NCBI GenBank assembly: GCA_028023455.1
Contig: JAQFVV010006199.1
Span: 7,266,972 to 7,330,971, forward strand
Direction: 5' to 3'
Length of the DNA stretch: 64,000 nucleotides
Origin: Epiperipatus broadwayi
Lineage: Eukaryota > Onychophora > Udeonychophora > Euonychophora > Peripatidae
Numbering within the stretch: the first letter of the stretch is position 1; each line of letters starts with the position of its first letter. Shown in pieces: positions 10,142 to 22,842 of this stretch. Position numbers and translations under genes: made by a program. The notes under the pieces are model-generated. The model did no database searches, was not told where the DNA came from, and was given only the letters and a program-made list of their open reading frames with translations.

Positions 10142-13100
10142 GTAGTGCCCATAGCATTATATTTGTATATATATATTTATTAATTAGTTTACATTTCTTT
10201 TGATTAAAATGTTAGAAAAAACGTTAATTCAGGGCTTGTACTCTATACTTGAGTATGTGTATAGTGAATAATTTTTCGTTGAAAAACAAAACAAGTTTTA
10301 ACATTTAATAATATCTTTTACCTAAAATGTTAAATATATTTAATGATCTATTATTTTTAAATAATAATTAAATCTTGTTACAAGCTTTTTATCTGCATCA
10401 ACGTTATCTTAAGAGTAAAGCTGAAATGGTATTTATGAAGGTCGTTTGTATAAATTGCTACTTTATTTTAAAATTCATTGAGACCTATTAATAATATCTA
10501 CAAGTAACAATTCTAAATTGTGTTATGCATTTTTTTTTTTTGCGTGATTTTTTTTTAATTTCAAAAGTTTCATATTTCTATAATATTGTAAATTGTTTAA
10601 TTGCTTTTTGTGCGCTACATTGTTTATTCAGTACTATATTCATAAATTGTTGAAAGGAATATATTTAAGATGATTGTTTTCCCCCGCGCAGTTTGAAATA
10701 TTTTATTATTGAAAGGAATGATCAGTTGCTGTTGACTCGATTGTGATCTACACTGCAACAAACTGCCCTATGTCTCTGCTTTCTAATAAAGATATTGGTT
10801 ATTGATGTTAAAAATAAATAAATAAAGCAAATAGCAAAAAAGTCTATAAAGAGAAAAAATATATCTATTGCCCAGAAAAAATTGTTTAAAACGCGAAATT
10901 ATAATTGCAGTAAATGTACAATAGATTACAAATATACTGTATTTAGTTTTGTTATTTCTATAACCAATAGATTAAAAAATATATCTAGTTTTGGCATCTC
11001 TAGTTTATCAAATATGTACTGCTTATTATTAAAATCTTTAAAATAGTGGCACTACTGGATTATTCAAAATATCTAAATTCATTATTAAAAGAATATTTAG
11101 TTTTCAAGACTTCTGTGAGTGAGCATGCTTGGCTTGCTTTATGATGAAAATATATGTATAATTAGGACAAGAAATATATTCAAGCCTGAACTGGTTCACT
11201 GACATTATATTACAAATAGATTGGAAACTCAACGAGATGATTAGCAGTAGACTAGAGAATTCTCATCTGGTACTTGAAGATAAGTCTTTTCAGAATAGAT
11301 TTACTCTGAAATGAGACAATGAAATAAGGAATTTTGCTAAATAATTATTGAAAAGGAAGGCTTGTGGCAGATATTTGTAAAATATTGGAGAGACTTTTCC
11401 TCATCAATGGTTGATAAAAACAGTAATAATGAAATCATCTTTCAATCAATATTAAGATCAATAATATTAACATCTGATTAACTAATATAGGTCTTGCATC
11501 TCCAGAAGAAAAAATCAAAAGTAGAAAGATAAAGAATAAAAAATTAGAAAAGGAAAAAGGAAGAAAAGATTAGCACCAGAATTTCTGTTCTAATTAATGA
11601 TGGAAAAAACAATCTTGTTATCACAGCTAATATAGGGACATGATCAATGAATTAATTGTTTGCATTAAAAAATCTAAAAATATTCTATAAAGAATTACAA
11701 TAATTAAAAAATCTATGATACTTATGATATTCAAATAGAATGGTGAATGCATTTCAATCCATCTATCTCTAGTTTGCAATGAGCTAGATTTCCGTGGGAA
11801 GACACCAGCCATGCAAGTTGTACTCAAGCACTAAAGAATGTTCTATAATAATTTGCTTTTATTCATGAAGTTATGATCATTAGGGATTGAATGAAGTTGA
11901 TGAAGTGGGTTAATCTATCACATCTTAAAGTTGCAAGCAGCTTTGTCATTGATTTTATATGATAGCAGATTGCTAGTATGTAATACACAGCATGACCATA
12001 CACTTCATTTTATATTGTTTAAATATTATATAAATTGAAAAAAAAAAAAATTTCTGCCCTGTTTTTCTACATCACATTCTATCAGTATGGTATATAGAAT
12101 AATTGATTATATATATATGCTGTTCAGATATTTGACCATAGCTAATTCACTTTCTTCGAGTAGTGGTCAGTAAAAAGGTAACTATCCCACCACCATCTAA
12201 AGAATAAAAATTCCAGGATAATCTGGTTTAACGAAATGAGCATCAATGGGCTAATCACAAAAATAAAAAACACAATTGCTGTATGATATAGATTTGTTTC
12301 AATATTTTAAGCCAGTATCAGGTAGATGATCATTAATTCTAATCCATAGGTTTTCTACATCCCTCCCCCAAACTTTTGCTTCTATCCATTTCACATAACT
12401 TTAAAATCTTTCAAGATTCACTTTAGTATTCACTTGTCCATCTGTTATCTGATAACATCCAATAAATATCTGTTTTGTTATCTGTTTTATTTTTGATCAT
12501 TTTTTGACTGAGCCAGTTTTTTTTCCAATCAAAGATATATTGAAATTTTGTGAAAAACAGTACAACATAAAGAATATTTTTATTAACAGGTTCCATATAA
12601 ATATTATTATTAACTTTTTTCACTAATAAATGAATAAAAATTTGAGATAATTTTCAACTTCAAAATGGAATCCTAAACAGCCGAATTGTATGATAGACAA
12701 TTCTATATTTTACTTTCATTGGTTGTGATTCAATGTGTGATTGAAGTCTACAGATTCTCTATATTTAAGAGGTGATAAACTGAGTCAAATGATCTGCAGA
12801 GTAACTTTGATTATTAACTTAGTGTTATTTGTTATTCATTAAAAAATTTGCTAAAATTTTTTATTTTAAATTATATCAATATTAAATGCTTGTCAGTGTA
12901 ATTAATGTCTTAAAATTCAAAAGAAATCATTCAGACGAAAAGGTTGCTTCTCTTCTCTTTACTACTATTTCAGTTTACCTTATAAAAAATATAATTTTCA
13001 TTAAAATGTTGTCATTTAGTCTTAAATATATTTTATCAAATATTTTTAAAAATGATTTTCTACCCTAATTATTTTCAAAACTTAATCAGGGAAAGAGTTA

Positions 13101-13349
13101 AGAATCTTTATCAACATAATTTTTAATCCATTAAAGCTACCACTCCTAAGATATGTATTTGTTTTATATAATTATCCTTTACATTTAATTTTTTTAAAAA
13201 CACTATTTACAATAAATGTTAAATTATTTGTATAAAAAAATTTAAAAATATGGGCAGAAAATGAAATCAAATTACTTTTGTTTAACTGAATTCAGTTGAC
13301 AGCTTTTTAAAAATTAATTGATTGCTCTCTTACTATTATCAGTGATTTT
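10142..13349. other. AT-rich intronic sequence, nothing firm
   Basis: No gene or clear repeat. At 11300-11440 one plus-strand reading faintly resembles the linker upstream of a LINE reverse transcriptase, too weakly to annotate. Confidence 0.4.
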
Positions 13350-14268
13350 AGTAAAGTTTTACTTTAGCGACCACATCATATTCACCCTCTAGTTTTTAAA
13401 ATTAGAACTAAAATATTTTAAAATCTTATGTATATGCTCCTATATTACAATTACAGTAAATATTTATTAAAATGTAAAAGATAATAAAAACACATTTTTA
13501 AGCATAATTGTGTCCTATGCATACTAGGAAGTTGGAGAAAAAGGCGGCAGTGCTGTGTCTACTCTGCTGGTACCAGATTGGAATTTCAGCTTACGCTTCG
13601 CTCTCATTCACATATTTTCAATATTCTGGGTACGTATGTCTTAGTCTTCACGGCAAAAATTAGCCGAGTCAATGACTATTTTTTGCTGACACCGGTCTCA
13701 TGCACAATGTATTCTTGGGGCAAATTATGCGACAAAAATACACTATATTTATAATTGTTCTGAGAGACAGATGACTTCGGGAAAAGAAAGACCCCTTTCT
13801 TATTGTGCTCCATCGGCGACATTCTGCATTGCTATCTACATCCCATCAATGCCTGCAGAATACATCACCAGCGAACAATGAACTCCGCACTGTTGGCATG
13901 TGGCATAATTCTTCAGATGTCTTCTTGCAAGCCATTTGATGGCCACTATAAAACTGTACACGTGCGTGTAATTCTAATTTTGAACTCAATGGGTGTTTTT
14001 TCTGTAATAAGTGCTATAAATCTAGATAGTTTAAATTCTTAAGTTTCAAATAATTTAAACTAATTATTTTAATTAATTTAGTGTAATTATTTCAACTTCT
14101 TTAAAATGGTAAATATTTTTTGTATTATCTTATACATTTTAATAAATTTTTATGTAATTGTAATATAGTAGCATATACGTAAGATTTTCGAATAATTTAC
14201 TTCTAATTTTGAAAACTAGAGGGCGAACATGATTTTTTATGATGTGGTCGCTAAAGTAAACCTTTACT
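13350..14268. mobile_element. 919-bp non-autonomous element with ~110-bp terminal inverted repeats
   Basis: The left arm 13350-13455 is inverted at 14153-14268. Both begin AGTAAAG and share TTTACTTTAGCGACCACATC and a CCCTCTAGTTTT block. GTGATTTT flanks both ends (13342-13349 and 14269-14276), an exact 8-bp target duplication. The core, 13540-13970, is clearly richer in G+C than the arms. The only longish frame there (13803-14042, 79 codons) matches nothing I recognise. Arm length and duplication size suggest a MULE-like, hAT-like or P-like non-autonomous transposon; the superfamily is unresolved. Confidence 0.85.
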
Positions 14269-15589
14269 GTGATTTTAATAAAATAATTTGCTATTTATTA
14301 TTGTTGCCAGAAAAAAAAGCTATGATTTGAAAAGATAAAAATTTACATCCAAGTCTAGATTACAATCAGTATGAGATATCAGTAACACGGAAGAGGGGAG
14401 GGGTGTATGAGGTATATAATTAAAATTATATAAGCTAAATTCAAACTAATTTGATTTTTGCAAAATAGAAACATACTTAGAAAGTACTAAAATAGACACC
14501 TGTTTATTTTAAAGAATATTATGAAATTAAGGTATTTGAAAATTGATAGTATTATCATATACAGATTGTAATTGTTCCAGCTTAAAATGACATTAATGAC
14601 AAAATAAATAAGATTTGTAAACAATGTTTATATTGTTTCAAAAAATATAAAAATTAGTTATGGAAAATGTGTGTTAATATGTTTAGACTATTCCAACCAA
14701 TCCAATTGCCTAAATATCTCTACATTTTTTATGTTTTTGTTTATATTAATGAAACTTCCATTCTTATTTTTTAACCCTAGCTTAAAAAGAAGAAATCATT
14801 TATATATGTAATTTATAACAATGATAAGCTGGTTTATCTTATTCAACATACTATGTCCATACAAACATAATAATTGGAATGCATAGTATAGATATACTTT
14901 TAAATTAATACAAAAAAAAAAAGTAATGAAACATATTTTTCATAGTTTTAAAAAATATTTAAAAAAACTTATTCTTTTAAACTTTTTTCTTCTCTTAGTA
15001 AACTAAATTGGCTCCTTTCAATTAAATTTAATAATGACTGCAAATAATTAAAACTTATATAATAATCTTTTTTTTTTAATGATTTCTGTATCTTTTTAAA
15101 TCTACTTCAAAGCTTTTATTATTGTAATAAATGTATTTAAGAAATGCAATAGGTTGAATAATATGTAATAGATCAGTAATGAATAATATTGTTCTGAAAC
15201 AATTTCTATTTTCTATTATAGTACATGATTAGAACATGTAGAAAATTTGATTAATAGGAGTTACCTAAAAGTATTTAAGGATTTATAAACTACTCTCACA
15301 TACATTCATTTATGTGATTACATCTTAATTGCGAATTGATCTTACTAAGTTGATATATTATAAAGTGATGTTTAGATTATCATCTTATATTAAAGGCATG
15401 GTTTATGAAAATTGAAAAAGTTATTAATCTATTTTCAATAATATTTTGTTAATGCTGAGTAATTAGGTAATATTTTTTCAGTATTTTTAATTTTTTTCAT
15501 CTACTGTATAAATCCAATTATTAAATCAGTTTGATGTAACTTCGAAAAGTAGTAACCCCATAAATCAAAGTCATGAAATACCTTTGTTT
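14269..15589. other. AT-rich intronic sequence, nothing recognised
   Basis: Homopolymer and simple AT sequence; no coding, RNA or repeat structure seen. Confidence 0.4.
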
Positions 15590-16780
15590 TTTATTAATGC
15601 ATTTTCTCTATTTTGCTATTTCATTTATCTCTGTATTGGTCTTCTGTTAAATGCCCAAATCTCACATCCATAAGTAAACATTGCTAGGACATTTATTAAA
15701 ATTTTCTTTTCATTCACAAAGTTATATTTCCTAAGTTATTTTTATCTTTCAAAATACTGGGCAATATAATTAATTTTATGATTTTTTTATTTTATTTATT
15801 TGTTCAAGATATTTGTAATTTTTAAGTTTCTAATTCATTACTATTAGTTTTGTCTTTGTTTTTGAAAATTCATTAAACATTAATTTTCATTTTTAATCCT
15901 ATTTTTCAATTTTTATTTTTTACATTCTGAAGAATTATTTATGAATACAAAATTACATGTATAAAATTAAGGAACTTCATTTATTTAATTCTTTGCTTTT
16001 TGCTTTAATTTATAAAATTCTTTCTGTGAATCTGCAAAAAAAAAAAGAGTTAATCTTATTATTATTTTAAGTTTTCATTATTGCTGTTGTTCTTTGGTTA
16101 ATATTTAGAATGATCAGTATTTTGGGTTTATGTCATGTTTCAATGTTTTAATTATAGGAGAAATGTTTATAGAATCAAATACTTTTTTATAATTTACAAA
16201 TTCAATGCATACTTTTTTATAATTTACAAATTCAATGCAAAATGTTAATTTGGACCTCCGTAACTTTTTGTAATATTTGGATAGAATGTACTGTGTTGTA
16301 ATTACATTTTAGATTCAGATTATTCTTTTGGTGGCTTCATATTAATATCAATGTCTGATTCCTACACTCATCTAAATTTATCATTTAAATAATTTATATA
16401 CAGTTTTGCCAACAGTTTTGTTTTTTAATCTGCTTTTTAAAAATATCAATAGGAGTTCCAACATTTCCTATAAGTTTTCTGCTCTTTATAGATTTAATTG
16501 TATGTTGCACAGCTTCATTTAAAATATGTCATTTCAGTTGATGTTATTTATTTGTTCTGATTTCATTATTGTATAATTGTTTTTTATATATATATAAAAT
16601 TCTCTCATATTTCATGATGTCATGCTTATTTTTAATAATTATGCTATCTGTTCCTATTGCATCCAATACTATCAAGATAATATTTTATATTTTTGAGACT
16701 TATTCTATTCTACAGCATTTTTTGTTATTTCCTAATTAACTACTTAATTTGGCAAAGTTCTTAATTTAGGGTTAGCAGCA
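15590..16780 (-). pseudogene. Old decayed copy of the RTE-type LINE
   Basis: Blocks align in order and orientation with the better-preserved copy at 21220-22640. Examples are CTGTATTGGTCTTCTGTTAA here against CTGTATTGATCTTCTATTAA there, the TTTATAGAATCAAAT block near 16168, and the CTACAGC(A/T)TTTTTTG block near 16712. A large piece between about 15740 and 16130 is deleted or unalignable. No open frame survives. It represents the reverse transcriptase of the same or a sister family, inserted much earlier. Confidence 0.7.
16180..16239. repeat. Perfect 30-bp tandem duplication
   Basis: Two identical 30-bp units abut (16180-16209 and 16210-16239) inside the decayed LINE. The young LINE copy has a single equivalent, so the duplication arose after insertion. 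Confidence 0.9.
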
Positions 16781-19700
16781 TTATCATTTATATGGTTTTA
16801 TGTTTGCTTGTTAAAATAAACACATTTTGTTTATTTAAGTCTTTATATTATCTATCAGCAATAGTGGATATCCTTCTTTGTTATTAATTTGATGTAATCA
16901 GAATTGATTTCATTGAATTTTTAATATTACTTGTTAAATTAAGTTCAGATTTATTATTATTTTTTAACCATTTTATTTGAATTTAAATAGATATTTAGAT
17001 TTTTATCATAATTAACAGGTATTCCATAAAATCTTTTTCTGATAGTATGCCAGACCTTATAGCCATAGAAAAAAAAGTCAACAATGATAATGAAAAATTA
17101 TTGAAAATATATTAATAGAAGATTCATTAAAAAAGAAAGAGGAATCTTTTGGCATGTTAAGATAGAAGAAAACATGTGAAGTATGTGTGAACATGAGAAA
17201 AAATAAGATAAAGATATTGAATAATTATTGAGTGTAAATATAAATAATGAGATGGCAGTTATGCTAAGGACTAATGATATTCTAGAAGCAAAATATTCTG
17301 AAACGAAAAAAAAAGATTATACATAAACAATAGAAATATTTGAAATCATTTAGAAATAATACAAGAATAATGAATTAGATGAGGCTTGATAAGTTGAGTT
17401 TCTAGACTTTTTCAACTTTTTTAAGAATTAAATTTTTTTTTTTTTTTTTTAAAATAGCAATTACTATATATCCAATAGATTTAAAAAATGTTTATTTAAA
17501 AAAAAAAAGGGTATTGTTCAGAATAAATATTTAATTGTGATGAATTTGGATACATCAATAACTTTAAATCAATATGTTTGCTATCTATTTTAATAAAAAA
17601 ATAATAAAAATATTAAATTTTTTTTTTGAATGCATTTGAATGAACATGTACAGTAAACATAAAAGTAAATGTGCCTTTTCAATTTATTCATAACTGCATT
17701 ATTTTAAAATTTAGTTTATATTGTAATCATAATTTTCATATATATATATACTATATATTTTAAAAAGGCAGTGTAGTAATCAGTATATATTGTAAACAAA
17801 ATACTATCAACAAAGCATGAGTTTTTATCTGCTAATTTATATCACCATTTAGAGTGGCTTGGTGTGAGGTTTACTTGAATAAGTAAACTGATTTTGTTTA
17901 ACTAATATCAGTGAAATTTAATTTTTCTTTAATTAAGCTTTTTAAAGCAATAGCTGGAAGAATATTTTTAACTTATTTTCTTCTAGTGCTTTCTGAAATT
18001 CATAACATTTTTTAATCTGAAGTATAGTAACTAAAGCAATTAATACTGTAGGAACTTTTTTAATTGCTAAAACATATTTAAAATGACAACTTTAGAATGC
18101 TAAACCTGTTCTCATCATTATTTCTTCAATGTCCAGAGCTGACCATGAATGAAATTAAAAGATGGAAATGGTGCCTAGATATTACCAGTAGCATGAAAGA
18201 CAAAAGAGACAATCAGCTTTTTAGTAATTTAAAACCGAATACAGTAAGGTAAAACAAACAAGAACTGATTGAAAGTGGAGATGGAATATAGCATAAATTC
18301 TTAAAAATTAAAAAAAAAGTGTCTTATCAATAAGTCAAACAATTATTTATAATAATATCAAGAATTAAAGTTAAAACTGTAAGGAAGATAGAGCTCTGAC
18401 GTAGACTGCTGGATAGTCGAAACTGTAAGAAAAGAAAGAAGTTTAAGAAAAAAACTTGCATTAAAGTGTATATGAATGAAGTATTATAAGTAAAATATCA
18501 GGAGTAAATAGCAGAAAAAATTGCATTTTTATATGTAAATTTAAATATATTTTTCTTGTTACACACATTCTTAGAAACTTTATTATTGATGAATTGTCTT
18601 TTCTATAAATATTTAGATAGAAATATCTGAATTTGCTATATTTTGTACATCTGTAAAGTACAGTATATCAATTATGTCATTTCTCCATATTTAACTATTA
18701 AAATATAAAATTACTTTTTTAATATTGAAAACAGATACATGGGGGTTGTTCAAAAAATTAATGGAGCTTAAAATGGAAAAATATATGACAAAGCTTATAA
18801 ATATTGATAAAATAAAATGCTGGGGAAAAAATACTAAAATTTTAACTAATTTTTTGAAAATAAAATAAAGTACTTCTAAGCAGACTATAAGTTATATGAA
18901 TAAATAATTAGGAAATTAATTAAGTGGTCATAAATAAAATAAGGATATAAATGAGAAATGAAATGACTAATACATTTTTTTACTAAAAGAATATTCTGTT
19001 AAATGATTTATTTCACTTATAATATTGTATGTAACAGTAACACTGATTATTTAAAACAAAAAAAGAATAAGAAAGAGAGAATGAACAATGTGTAAATAAG
19101 ATTGAAAAAGTGAATTACTAAAAAAAAAAAAAAGTGAAAATAGAGGAATAACGAGAACTATGGTTAAAGGGAATAATGAGAGAAGAAATTTTTTTTTTTT
19201 TCAAAAATCAAATAATTACTTCCTTAGTAGATAGTAAGATATTTGAGCATCAGTAATGGCAGATTGAGTTTCAATCCAAAATCTTTTATCTCTTAAAACC
19301 ATCATTCTGCCACTGCCCTAAATGATAAAGCATGGTAAAAGAGAAATAAGATAAATAATCTAATGAAGATGAGATAGAACTATTAATGGTTATATGAACA
19401 AATTGGAGATTTTGAGAAAATGAACTGTGATGATTTATGGAACTTGCCTCAAAGCAGATGTCTGAAGATATTAAGCAACATAGCAGTGTGTGAGTATATA
19501 TAGATATAAAGTTGAAATGAAAAGTAGAAATAAACACAAAATTTTCTATAGATATTTTTTATATCACATTGGAATAACAGTTAAAGATTAAATAATTTTG
19601 AATTAAAAAAAATTATAAACATTTAAAAAGGTATGATTAGTATTTTATTAATTCTGATTTTGAAATTAAAACAAGCATGTTTTTATGTTGCAGTAAATAT

Positions 19701-20755
19701 ACTGGTAATTAGAAAATTACATTATTTTGATTACCAAATTTTTTTAATTAATGCTTGTATAACATACTTTGATAAAATTCCACAAAGTTGTTTTTCAAAG
19801 GATTAATGTGAATTGAAAAATAATCATTAACCTTGTTCAATCAAGATAGGGAAAACTTATTTTAATTACTGTATTTTTTCTATACCCTGAAAAAAAAAAA
19901 TTAGGGAGAGTTTTTTTTTAAGTTTTAGATGACAGTTATCATGAAGTTATACTTGAAGTCAGGAGAGGGAAAGTCCAATTGCTGCTACTAGTTTACTATG
20001 GTAGTGTCGATTCACATGAAAGGGGTCAGATTTCTGATCTTCATAGCCTATATATATATGTATGTATGTATTAGACAGCATAGTGACTGAAGGGTGCTCA
20101 TTGCAGACTAACAATTACCTTATTATACCTTTCCCGATAATGACAAGTCAGTCTACTGGCTAGAAGGGATCAGCTTACATAGGGAATCCATCAGCTTGCT
20201 GAAAAATTATTTTACGCATATACTGTTTTATCTGTATGCAGAGGGACACAGATAGTTACTGTATCATTATATATAAAGTACAGCTGGTTAGTTACTTTAA
20301 ATAATTTTAGTGAAAATGACAATTGTAATTTTTATAATTTTTTTTTTAAAGGACTTTATTCAACAAAAAGTAAGATACATTTCCAATTTCAATTTAAAAA
20401 AATAAAGTAAACTCCAAAAATCTTTTTAGATTAATGAAAAAAAAAACTTTTACTTTTTGTGCAAATAAAGATTATTTTGAAAAAAAAAAAAACTTGCTGG
20501 AGTATTTTTTTAAAGAAACATTTATAATTAATCAAGAGTAACCTATCAAAGATGTATTACTTTAAAAAAAAAAAGAAAAGGAAAACTTTTATGAAAGTCT
20601 GTCAAAGAATTAATAATATTTTTTTTTAAAGAAAAAAAAACCCCTTTATTTTTGTTTACCATTAGATGATGAATGAATTAATAACTGATTCATATTACTT
20701 TATATATCCACATATGTGTGCATTTTATATGGAATTAATTGTAAAAAATATATTT
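16781..20755. other. AT-rich intronic sequence, nothing recognised
   Basis: Long A and T runs and scattered simple repeats. 19930-20220 is locally less AT-rich and may be an unrecognised short repeat, but no second copy was seen here. Confidence 0.4.
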
Positions 20756-20842
20756 TTAATAATTTTATTATTTTGACAAATTAAAATATCATATGATATA
20801 AATGTCAGTGCGCACACACATATATGTTAAATTAGTCATTAC

Positions 20843-22700
20843 TTCATCATCATCATCATTATCAACCATTATCAATCCACTGCAGGATGAAGGTCTCTCC
20901 AAGTTTAATCCATCTTCTCCGATCTTTAGCTTCTCTTCTCCACATCACCCCTACACATTTTCTTATTTCATCCATCCATCTTACATGTGGTCTCCTTCTG
21001 GGTCTTTTACAATCTCTTGGAATCCAGTTTAAAATTTCAATTGTCCATCTATTATCATCTCTTCTAGCAATATGTCCAGCCCAACTCCACTTCAATCTTT
21101 TTAATTTTTTCACTGAGGTCAATAACACCTGTTTGTTCTCTTACCCATACATTGCGTTTTCGATCTCTTCTTGTTACTCCCAACATACATCTCTCCATAC
21201 TTCTTTGAGTGGTCTGAAGTCTCTGTATTGATCTTCTATTAAGTGTCCAAGTCTCAGATCCATAAGTAAGAACTGGTAAAACACATTTGTTAAAAACCTT
21301 TCTTTTCAAACACATAGGCATATTTCCTTTTAATATCAAGTTATTTCTACCAAAAGCACTCCAACCAAGTTTAATTCTATGATTAATTTCCTCTATTATG
21401 TTTCCATCTGTATTAATAATCTGACCAAGGTATTTGTAACTCTTAACTTCTTCTAATTCATCATAATCAATCTTTATGTTCATATTTTGAGCAAATCGAT
21501 TAAACATTACTTTAGTCTTTTTAACATTTATCTTTAGTCCTACTTTTCTACTTTCATCTGATAACTCCTGCAACATTTCCTGCAGCTCGGAAGCATTATT
21601 TGCAAAAACAACTACATCATCTGCGAAATCTAAATGACTTAAATAATCTCCATTTACTTTCACTCCTTTAGTTTCCCATTTTAATCCACAAAATACTTCT
21701 TGCAGCACTGCTGTAAAAAGTTTTGGAGATATGGAGTCACCTTGTCTTACACCTTTCTCAATGTTGACTTTCCCAGTATCATTATGTAATCTAATTGTTG
21801 CTGTTGCATTTTTATAAATATTCTTTAAAATATGACAATATCCTGGATCTATACCTTGATGATCCAATGCTTTAATCACTGAAGAAATGTTTATAGAATC
21901 AAATGCCTTTTCATAATCTACAAATCCAAAACATAATGACAACTCATATTCATTTGTCCTTTCTATAACTTCTCTCAATACTTGAATATGATCTACTGTA
22001 CTAAAACCACTTTTAAATCCAGCTTGTTCTCTTGGTTGGTGAAAATCCAAGGTTCTCTGTAGACGAGTTGTAATTATCTTGGTAAAAATTTTATATAAAA
22101 CTGATAAAAGGCTGATAGGTCTGTAATTTCTAATATCTTCTTTATCACCTTTTTTAAATATTAATATTATTACTGCATTCTTCCAATCATCTAGTACATC
22201 TTTATCATTTAGACATTTGGTATATAACTTTGCTAATATTTTTTCTGTTTCTTCACCTGCTTCTTTTAATATATCAATTATAATTCCATCATTACCTGGA
22301 GCCTTTCCTTTTTTCATACATTTAATTGCATTTCTCACTTCTTCATTTAAAATTCTGGGCAATTCGGAAGATGTAATAGATATAGGAGGTACTTGTTCTT
22401 TATTACTATATAATTCTTGATAAAAATCTTCTACCAATTTCATAATGTCATCCCTCTTTTTAGTAATAATTCCATCTTTTTTCCTTATTGCAGATATAAA
22501 TTTCCTACCAATACCAAAATGTTGTTTTACATTCTTAAGACTTTTATTTTCTTCTACAGCTTTTTTTGCTAGTTCACAGTTATACTTTCTTATATCATTT
22601 TCAACTCTTTTCCGCACCATTTTACAAAATTCGAGATATTCAATTCTTTTTAATGCATCATTCTTGCATATCTTCATATTCCTTCTTTTCTTCATAAGTT
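20843..22700 (-). mobile_element. 5'-truncated RTE-type non-LTR retrotransposon
   Basis: A reverse transcriptase frame (described separately) ends in a C-terminal region and is followed by a short TGA/TGATGATGATG tail at 20844-20860 rather than poly(A), as is typical of RTE elements. No endonuclease domain precedes the reverse transcriptase, so the 5' part is missing. Similar ~90-bp stretches flank it at 20756-20842 and 22742-22842, both ending ATGTTAAAT(C/T)AGTCATTA. They could be a long target duplication or neighbouring tandem units. Confidence 0.85.
20862..22695 (-). pseudogene. RTE-type reverse transcriptase, one frameshift
   Basis: A single uninterrupted frame of 543 codons, 22695 down to 21064, covers the reverse transcriptase. 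Visible motifs are NYRPISLL (residues 190-197), FVDYEKAFDS (258-267), KGVRQGDSISP (314-324), the catalytic FADD (357-360) and KYLG (421-424). The enzyme would copy element RNA into DNA at a nicked target. Near 21090-21105 the frame slips. The true C-terminus continues in the next frame to 20862 with KWSWAGHIARR, RPRRRPHVRW and a terminal LGETF..QW pattern typical of RTE proteins. The apurinic endonuclease half is absent. A Met near 22695 opens the frame but is probably not the original start. It is the best-preserved transposon gene in the window. Confidence 0.88.
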
Positions 22701-22842
22701 CTCTAGTCTATTACTTATATATCATTAAAACATGATAGGTTTTTTTTTAATTTTATCATTATATGACAATTCCTATATGTTCCAGCATGTCTTGTGCTTA
22801 TGTAGATGTGTGCCATGTAGACACATGTTAAATCAGTCATTA

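Noticed and set aside
11300-11460. LINE-like coding on the plus strand
   Set aside because: Only one short stretch of similarity (a KRKACG-like motif) with no flanking reverse transcriptase motif.
22217-22735. Plus-strand frames of 67 and 96 codons
   Set aside because: They are shadows of the RTE reverse transcriptase on the minus strand; the same holds for 20802-21231.
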